Of a stretch of 9,491 nt of DNA, positions 4,608 through 9,491 are shown piece after piece; the first letter of the stretch is position 1; each line of letters opens with the position of its first letter. The translations under genes and the position numbers were made by a program. The notes under the pieces are model-generated. The model had not been told where the DNA came from. It worked only from the letters and a program-made list of their open reading frames with translations, and searched no databases. This stretch comes from CAYLNG01 sp964497855 (GTDB taxonomy: Bacteria > Verrucomicrobiota > Kiritimatiellia > SS1-B-03-39 > UBA6053). Where the stretch lies: positions 1 to 9,491 of the forward strand of contig CAZCFM010000134.1 in NCBI GenBank assembly GCA_964497855.1. The letters run 5' to 3'.

Positions 4608-7115
4608 TCAGCGACCCTGTCGGTCCAACTGCCGGATTTTGGCGGCGGTGACCTTTTTCTGATAGTGATCGTAATCGCCGAGGATGCTGCGGAGAGGATA
4701 GAGAAACGTTCCCCGTTGGCGGTTTTTGGCGCCAATGCGGCAGGCCCAGTCCCATTGTTGCAGAAGCGCCCGGACCATTTTCCGATAGGATTTCCGGGGG
4801 TCGTAGATGCTGGTGGCTTCACTGGTCACGCCGTTGAGTTCGATCACAGACAGGTTTTTGCCGGCGCGGAAATCGGCTTCGCAGGGCACGCGAATGTCGT
4901 AGCGTCCAAAATAAAAGCCGGGAAAACTTTTGCTGATGGCATCGATTCGCTGCTGGAGTTCCGGGGTCAGGAGATGGATGCCCTCTTCGAAGAGGCAGCC
5001 GCGGGCATGGTTGCCGAATTCGCAGAAAGAAATGTGGGCTCCGGCTGCTGGAATTGTGTAGAGATTGTCCCGGTGATGCTGCAAGTGGATGCGAATCTGA
5101 CAAACGGCGCGCGGATGGGCGAGCAGGAGGTCCTCGAGATTGCGTTTGCCATCGCCGATCAGTTCCGGGAAGGTTTTGCGGGTAATGGCAAAGACGAAGC
5201 CCTCCGCGGCGTCGGGGTCTCGGATGTAGAAGACGCCATATTCCATGCCGGGAATGTATTTTTGCACAATCCAGTCGCCGAGCACGTCCTCCAGCGCCCG
5301 GTCGCGTTCGCTTTCGGAATGAACAAGGGTGACCTGTGCGCCGCGCTGGCCGGCGTTGGGTTTGAGCACCAGCGGGTAAGCGGTTTGCTGTTGATGTTGA
5401 AAAGCCGTGACCATGGTTTTGCGTTCTTCGAATGTTGCCCCGGCGGGCAGGAGGCGGTAGGGGGCAATGGCGCTGCGATCCGCGATTTGGTCAAGAATGC
5501 CGCTTTTGGATTCACCGATGATTCCAGAGCCGGGGATTCCGGGATTGCAGGCGGTGAAATCGAGGAAATGACACCCTTTGCGCAGAGAGCGGAGCAACAG
5601 TTTGGGCCAGAGGGGCAGATACAGCAGCCAGGTCGGCCAGAATTCCGGGCGGGTGAGGCGTTTCCATTTGCCGTAAAGTTTGCGGCGTCCGCGTCTGTTG
5701 CAGGCGGGAAGGAGGATGTGTGTGAAGAGGAAATAGAGGAGGGCACCCGCGACGATCATGGCGGGGGCGGTGTGGGAGAAGCGGTTGACCCAGGCGAGGG
5801 CTTTTTCGGCGAGCAGGAACGAAAGGCCGATAAAGAGTGGGGTCCAGATCACCGATGCCAGAACGAACCAGAACGTGAACACGCGCCAGGGGACGCCGAG
5901 AATGCCGGCGGCGACAAAGGCGGGCATACGGGTGCCCGGAATGAAGCGGGTAATCAGGAGGGCCGAGCCCGTGCGGCGTTCAAACCACTCTTCGGTTTCG
6001 CGCAGGTCCGCGGGATCAATCATCCAGCGCAGCGGAATTTTCCCGAGGGCGGGGCGGCCCCAATAGCGACCCGCCACGTAGAACCAGTAGTCGTAGAACA
6101 GAATGCCGCCGAGGCAGGCCCCAATGCCCTGGGTCCAGGTCAGGTTGCCATTGGCAATCATCAGACCGGTGATGGCGCAGGTCAGGTCTTCGGTGAAAAT
6201 CGTGGCGAGGGCGAGGGCGAACAGAACCCAAAAGAGCTGGACGCCGCGAGGGCGGGGGCGGTCATGGGGGTTGAAGGCTTTTTCCGCCTCCGCGAGTCGT
6301 TCCATCGGGGCTTCCCAGCGTTTGGGTGCCTGATCGCTTTGCAGGGAAAGCATGAAGTCTTGCAGGGCGTGGGGAAAGCCGTCGGCATCGGAAATTTGTT
6401 CCGAGCGGCTTTGGGGGAGGAGACGGAGATGTTCATTGGCGGTGGAGACGGCCATGGCGCTGTCGCGCACGCGCACAATCAGTGCCGGGGCCTGAATTTC
6501 GCTGAACAGGGGGCGGAGAATGCGGCGATCCGAACTGCGGAGCAGCGAGACTTGGCTGCGTTTCAGATCGAGTTCCGGCCACAGCCCGAAGTGCGGCACA
6601 CTCCAGTCGAAGACGCGCAGGGCCACATCGCTGAGGGCGTAGAGGGCGTAATTAAGGTGATATTCCCCCAGCAGGCTGAATTCCTGCACGCCGCTGGCGT
6701 CGAGAAGAACCAGCGCGGACACCCGTTCCGGATGCGCGGCGGTGAAATGGAGCGCCACGGCCCCGGCGTGACCGTTGGCCACCAGGACAAAAGGTTCGCG
6801 GGGCAGGCGATCGGGCAGGGATTCGGCAATGGTTTCGAAGCGAATTCCAGGGAAGGCCGGACGGTTCAATCCCGGAAGTTCAGGGCGCAAGAGGGGCCAG
6901 GCATCGAGATGGCGAAGGCAGGCAGCGGATGCGTGCAGCGGGTCTTCGAAAAGCACCACGTGCAAACGCGTGCCGTCCGAAAGGGGCTTTGCTTCGGATG
7001 TCTGGGGTTTTCGCAGGGCCAACGTGATCCACGAGGCAGCCAAAATGAGCAGGTACAACAGGAAAATCCTGAAGCGGTAACGAAGCCAGAAACTGCGTTG
7101 GGTGGGGGTTGCCAT
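4608..7115 (-). CDS. Fusion of degenerate alpha/beta-hydrolase, DedA/VTT membrane domain and ATP-grasp domain
   Basis: An 835-residue protein in three parts. (1) A membrane anchor (about 17-34) and an alpha/beta-hydrolase-like domain (about 50-260) with HPERVSALVLLDASG (128-142). The nucleophile elbow reads VANGHAGA, so glycine (G115) occupies the serine position, and the histidine loop reads DADGFPHA with G246 where the histidine should be; this part is probably not a hydrolase. (2) A DedA/VTT domain (about 295-470) with FTEDLTCAITG (307-317), FYDYWFYVAGRYWG (340-353) and RFIPGTR (390-396); relatives are flippases or proton-coupled lipid-handling proteins. (3) An ATP-grasp domain (about 530-800) with LVLKPNAGQRG (582-592), FGRYDIRV (736-743) and ELNGVTSEAT (759-768); relatives are carboxylate-amine or D-Ala-D-Ala-type ligases. 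Likely role: membrane-linked ligation plus lipid or envelope precursor transport. The start is the ATG at 7115; reading further upstream only follows the opposite strand of tcdA. Confidence 0.88.
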   Translation of the reverse strand: MATPTQRSFWLRYRFRIFLLYLLILAASWITLALRKPQTSEAKPLSDGTRLHVVLFEDPLHASAACLRHLDAWPLLRPELPGLNRPAFPGIRFETIAESLPDRLPREPFVLVANGHAGAVALHFTAAHPERVSALVLLDASGVQEFSLLGEYHLNYALYALSDVALRVFDWSVPHFGLWPELDLKRSQVSLLRSSDRRILRPLFSEIQAPALIVRVRDSAMAVSTANEHLRLLPQSRSEQISDADGFPHALQDFMLSLQSDQAPKRWEAPMERLAEAEKAFNPHDRPRPRGVQLFWVLFALALATIFTEDLTCAITGLMIANGNLTWTQGIGACLGGILFYDYWFYVAGRYWGRPALGKIPLRWMIDPADLRETEEWFERRTGSALLITRFIPGTRMPAFVAAGILGVPWRVFTFWFVLASVIWTPLFIGLSFLLAEKALAWVNRFSHTAPAMIVAGALLYFLFTHILLPACNRRGRRKLYGKWKRLTRPEFWPTWLLYLPLWPKLLLRSLRKGCHFLDFTACNPGIPGSGIIGESKSGILDQIADRSAIAPYRLLPAGATFEERKTMVTAFQHQQQTAYPLVLKPNAGQRGAQVTLVHSESERDRALEDVLGDWIVQKYIPGMEYGVFYIRDPDAAEGFVFAITRKTFPELIGDGKRNLEDLLLAHPRAVCQIRIHLQHHRDNLYTIPAAGAHISFCEFGNHARGCLFEEGIHLLTPELQQRIDAISKSFPGFYFGRYDIRVPCEADFRAGKNLSVIELNGVTSEATSIYDPRKSYRKMVRALLQQWDWACRIGAKNRQRGTFLYPLRSILGDYDHYQKKVTAAKIRQLDRQGR

Positions 7116-7175
7116 GGGAAGGTGTCGCCGACCTTGTTCTTGCAATTTTTTTGCCCTTGGGCAATAGCGCAGGAC
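7116..7175. promoter_or_regulatory. Divergent promoter region with 14-bp inverted repeat
   Basis: Sixty bases separate the divergent fusion gene and tcdA. TTGCCC-TT-GGGCAA (7151-7164) is a perfect inverted repeat with 6-bp arms ending 11 bases before the tcdA ATG, suitable as an operator or a small hairpin. TTGCAA at 7140-7145 is a possible -35 with AATAGC 17 bases on, a poor -10. The ribosome binding site of tcdA is weak: AGGA at 7171-7174, only one base from the ATG. No good Shine-Dalgarno precedes the fusion gene. Confidence 0.4.
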
Positions 7176-8069
7176 ATGAATCTTGTTGATGATTTCAGCG
7201 ACCCGCGTTTCAGCGGCGTCGAGCGTTTGCTGGGCAGAGCCGCTTTCCAACGTCTGCGCAGGGCGAGGGCGTGTGTGATCGGCATTGGCGGGGTCGGTGG
7301 CTGGGCGGCGGAGGCGCTGGCCCGCAGCGGAATTGGCGGACTGACGCTGGTGGATATGGACGAAATTTGCGTCACCAACATCAACCGGCAGGTTCATGCG
7401 CACGCCGGCACTGTGGGCCAGACCAAAATTCAGGCCATGGCGGAGCGTTTGCGACTGATTGCTCCGGACCTGGAGCTTCGGGAGGAGTTTCAGTTTTTCA
7501 CGGAGGCAACCGCGGATGCGATTCTGGATTCACGCCCGGATGTGGTTGTGGATTGCATCGACAGCATTTCGCACAAGTGCCTGCTGCTGTCGGAATGTGT
7601 CAAACGCGGACTGCGCGTGGTGACTGTCGGAGGCGCAGGGGGGCTGGCAGACCCGACAAAGGTGCGGGTGGCGGATCTGACCCGTGCCGAAAACGATGCT
7701 CTTTTGTTCTGGGTGCGCAAAAGACTGAGGCAAAAGTTTGGATTTCCGAGGGAAAACCGAAGCGCATGGGGAATTCCGGCGGTGTATTCGCCCGAGTCTC
7801 CTCGTTATCCCCATGCGGATGGCAGCGTATGTTCCGAGCCGGAGGAGGGTTCGAATTTGCGTCTGGATTGCGCCAGCGGCTACGGAACGATCAGTTATGT
7901 GACCGGTGCCTTTGGTTTTGCGGCGGCACATGCGGCCATTGACGTGCTGACGGGAGCCGCTTTATTCGTGCAGGAGAAAAACGCGAAGAAACAACAGGGT
8001 GTCGCCGGGGGCGATGGGACGGCGGATTTCAATCTCCTCCACGACGGGATCGCTGTCATCAATAAGTAG
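7176..8069 (+). CDS. tcdA: tRNA threonylcarbamoyladenosine dehydratase (ThiF/E1-like), extended C-terminus
   Basis: A 297-residue member of the ThiF/MoeB/E1-like superfamily, best matching TcdA (also called CsdL), which uses ATP to cyclise t6A to ct6A at position 37 of ANN-decoding tRNAs. Seen: N-terminal RFSGVERLLG (11-20), the nucleotide-binding GIGGVGGWAAEALARSG (36-52), LVDMDEICVTNINRQ (58-72) with the ATP-contacting aspartate and arginine, VVDCIDSI (124-131), VTVGGAGGLADPT (149-161), VYSPE (203-207) and the C-terminal GYGTISYVTGAFGFAAA (235-251). The start at 7176 matches the usual family N-terminus; the frame stays open far upstream only because it lies opposite the fusion gene. Typical TcdA proteins end shortly after the GYGTISYVTG stretch. 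Here about 35 further residues (from about 263) have no family counterpart and lie antisense to the end of the neighbouring gene. Confidence 0.92.
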   Translation: MNLVDDFSDPRFSGVERLLGRAAFQRLRRARACVIGIGGVGGWAAEALARSGIGGLTLVDMDEICVTNINRQVHAHAGTVGQTKIQAMAERLRLIAPDLELREEFQFFTEATADAILDSRPDVVVDCIDSISHKCLLLSECVKRGLRVVTVGGAGGLADPTKVRVADLTRAENDALLFWVRKRLRQKFGFPRENRSAWGIPAVYSPESPRYPHADGSVCSEPEEGSNLRLDCASGYGTISYVTGAFGFAAAHAAIDVLTGAALFVQEKNAKKQQGVAGGDGTADFNLLHDGIAVINK

Positions 8070-9491
8070 GGGGGACAGGGCTTCAGGGTCCCAGACGTTG
8101 CCCGCCAGGTCCGTCGAGGTCTGCGGGATGTATTGAACATCGGCAACGGCTTTGCGCTGTCGGAAACGGAGGACCAAAGCGCCGTTTTCGACTCCGCCGC
8201 TGGGGAGAAGAGCGAGATCGGGATCGAGGGGATCGAGCGCATAGGCGTAGGAGAAGAGGTTGATGAGGCCGGCGCTGTTGGGGGCGGCTTCCTTTTCCAG
8301 GTCTTCGGGCGGGGTGGTCTCGGGAAAGGTTTCGACACTCCAGCGGGCGTAGGTGCCGGACGGAGGCAGCAGACGCAGGCGGAGGATGCGGCCGTCGATG
8401 GGGCCATTGCCAAAGTCGGCCGTTTGCGGCTGGGTGCTCCATTCCCATTCGCCCTCACCCGTCCAGAGGCTGTAGGTTTGGCCGTTGTGGAGGACGCTGC
8501 CGACTGGATCGGCCACGTACATGTTGCGCGTGCTGTTCTGAATGGAGGGCCAGAAATCGGCGGCGTTGTCGGTGAAAAATCCGCCGCGATAGGTCGCGCC
8601 GGGTGTGGGGGGGGCAGCTAGGTAGATTGACAGGGTGTTGCTGGCCGTCAGGTCCGTGATGAAAGGCGTCGGCGCACTCAGACGCAGGAGGTCATTCACG
8701 CTGGCATCGGGTTGCGCAAAAGTTGGAGCGCCTGTGGATTGAAATTCGAAGTGGACATCCAGACCGGCGGAGGGCTGCACGGAGGCCGCGTGGAGGATGC
8801 CCGCGCTTTGGCCGGGGGCAACGGAGCCCTCGCCCGTGATGGCGGCCACGCGACCGAAGCCCCCCAGCGTGGCGGGGCTGGACACGCGGATTTCGGGGGA
8901 GGCCTCCGTGTCCCCGTTCACGATCAATTCCCCCTCGTGCACCCAGGTGATTCCGCTGTAGCTGTTCGTGGCCCCGAGCACCATCCGGCCTTTTGCCAAG
9001 GACAGCGACCCACTGCCGCTGAGGCTTCCCGTGAACTGGACATCCCCGACAGTTTCGATTTCGAGCAGGTGACTGGAGAGGTCGAGCTGGGTGATCGTCA
9101 GACCGCCTTCACCGCCGATCCAGTATTGGCTGTGGGTCAGGGCCAGGGGAGCGGTGAAGGTTTGGCGGCTCTGGTCGTAGTTGGTGATGCCCCCGCGGCC
9201 CAGGCTGAGGGTGGAGGTGCCGTAGAAGGTGAACCCGAAGGAAGCCGAGGCGGTGTCCTGAAAGCTCAGCCCGCGCAGCATGCGGTTTGCTTCCACATTG
9301 ACTAGCCGTCCGTTCCCCGCAGTGGCCCCGTTGAACAGGACGTATTTGTCGCTGGGGGCCGAGCTGGGGGTCCATGATCTGCGGTTGCCCAGGGAGTTGC
9401 TGAGGCTTCCCACCCAGGTGTTGGACACGGGTCCCGCCACGCGCAGGGCGCGTCCGTCGTCGTTCATCAGAGCGTTCAGGGCGTTGATGAC
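7962..9491 (-). CDS. Secreted autotransporter-associated beta-strand repeat protein, 5' end outside window
   Basis: At least 509 residues; the frame is open to the right edge (reading VINALNAL before the first in-window ATG at 9467), so the N-terminus, signal sequence and true start are missing. Numbering from that ATG, residues about 40-95 (YVLFNG, LRGLSF, LSLGRGGITN) and 147-185 (SLSGSGSLSLAKGRMVLGA, then SYSGITWVHEGELIVNG) are the autotransporter-associated beta-strand repeat, expected to form a right-handed beta-helix. Residues about 190-225 (LGGFGRVA, GEGSVAPGQSAG) resemble the segment that often follows. Residues 394-417 (APNSAGLINLFSYAYALDPL) and the FLR motif near the end form a C-terminal module common in verrucomicrobial secreted proteins. 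No beta-barrel domain or PEP-CTERM anchor is seen, so it is not a classical autotransporter. It is probably cell-surface or extracellular, and many paralogues are expected in the genome. Its last 108 bases overlap tcdA. Confidence 0.88.
   Translation of the reverse strand, partial: VINALNALMNDDGRALRVAGPVSNTWVGSLSNSLGNRRSWTPSSAPSDKYVLFNGATAGNGRLVNVEANRMLRGLSFQDTASASFGFTFYGTSTLSLGRGGITNYDQSRQTFTAPLALTHSQYWIGGEGGLTITQLDLSSHLLEIETVGDVQFTGSLSGSGSLSLAKGRMVLGATNSYSGITWVHEGELIVNGDTEASPEIRVSSPATLGGFGRVAAITGEGSVAPGQSAGILHAASVQPSAGLDVHFEFQSTGAPTFAQPDASVNDLLRLSAPTPFITDLTASNTLSIYLAAPPTPGATYRGGFFTDNAADFWPSIQNSTRNMYVADPVGSVLHNGQTYSLWTGEGEWEWSTQPQTADFGNGPIDGRILRLRLLPPSGTYARWSVETFPETTPPEDLEKEAAPNSAGLINLFSYAYALDPLDPDLALLPSGGVENGALVLRFRQRKAVADVQYIPQTSTDLAGNVWDPEALSPLLIDDSDPVVEEIEIRRPIAPGDTLLFLRVFLLHE

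Noticed and set aside
4665..7175. A very long plus-strand open frame running into tcdA, as if tcdA had an N-terminal extension of over 800 residues
   Set aside because: It is exactly antisense to the hydrolase/DedA/ATP-grasp gene, its composition is low-complexity Gly/Ala/Glu, and homology to TcdA begins at the ATG at 7176.
7116..7403. A 96-residue N-terminal extension of the minus-strand fusion protein
   Set aside because: This part is the antisense of conserved tcdA sequence, contains no recognisable domain, and the membrane anchor follows directly after the ATG at 7115.
7962..9491. A classical autotransporter or PEP-CTERM protein
   Set aside because: The C-terminus has no beta-barrel strands and no PEP motif with membrane segment and basic tail; it ends in the FLR-type module instead.

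Overview
The window looks like a chromosomal segment from a Verrucomicrobia-type bacterium, probably of the Opitutae. The strongest pointer is the right-hand gene. It encodes a secreted protein with an autotransporter-associated beta-strand repeat and the verrucomicrobial 'NLxxYAxxLDPL ... FLR' C-terminal module. A GH88-type unsaturated uronyl hydrolase next to a Gfo/Idh/MocA oxidoreductase fits the polysaccharide-degrading lifestyle of that group. Most genes are GC-rich (42 of 60 bases in line 1201-1260). The small gene at the left end is visibly poorer (23 of 60 in 121-180, 27 of 60 in 361-420). No taxonomic search was possible.

Layout. 1-626: a small four-helix-bundle protein gene (111-506, minus) sits between two heptamer-repeat arrays in inverted orientation (TTTCTGG-type at 1-110, GAAACYA-type at 550-626). 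636-3915: three minus-strand genes read in the order XRE-cupin regulator, GH88-like hydrolase, Gfo/Idh/MocA oxidoreductase, a plausible uronate or oligosaccharide catabolic unit. Repeats interrupt it twice: in frame inside the hydrolase gene (2086-2176) and in the regulator-hydrolase gap (3274-3394). 4037-4606 (plus): a HupE/UreJ-type metal permease. 4608-7115 (minus): an 835-residue fusion of a degenerate alpha/beta-hydrolase, a DedA/VTT membrane domain and an ATP-grasp domain. 7176-8069 (plus): tcdA, for the cyclic t6A tRNA modification. 7962-9491 (minus): the 3' part of the secreted beta-strand-repeat protein, overlapping the tcdA tail.

The most interesting signal is the left-end element together with its repeats. 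Arrays of unrelated sequence (GAAACYA, GGGGATT, AGTGCGG, GTAGAGG/TCAGAGG) nearly all share a 7-bp period. They abut or supply stop codons, form inverted pairs, and in one case are translated as a heptapeptide repeat within an enzyme. The four-helix-bundle gene lies inside the largest inverted pair. That family also includes proteins encoded by 23S rRNA intervening sequences and the Avd accessory proteins of diversity-generating retroelements, but no rRNA or reverse transcriptase gene is present here. The working hypothesis is a compact mobile or mobilisable repeat family with the four-helix protein as its encoded factor. The physical arrangement is read directly from the sequence; mobility and function are inferred.

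There is no gene-free stretch longer than 300 bases. The intergenic gaps are 1-110, 507-635, 3268-3393, 3916-4036 and 7116-7175.
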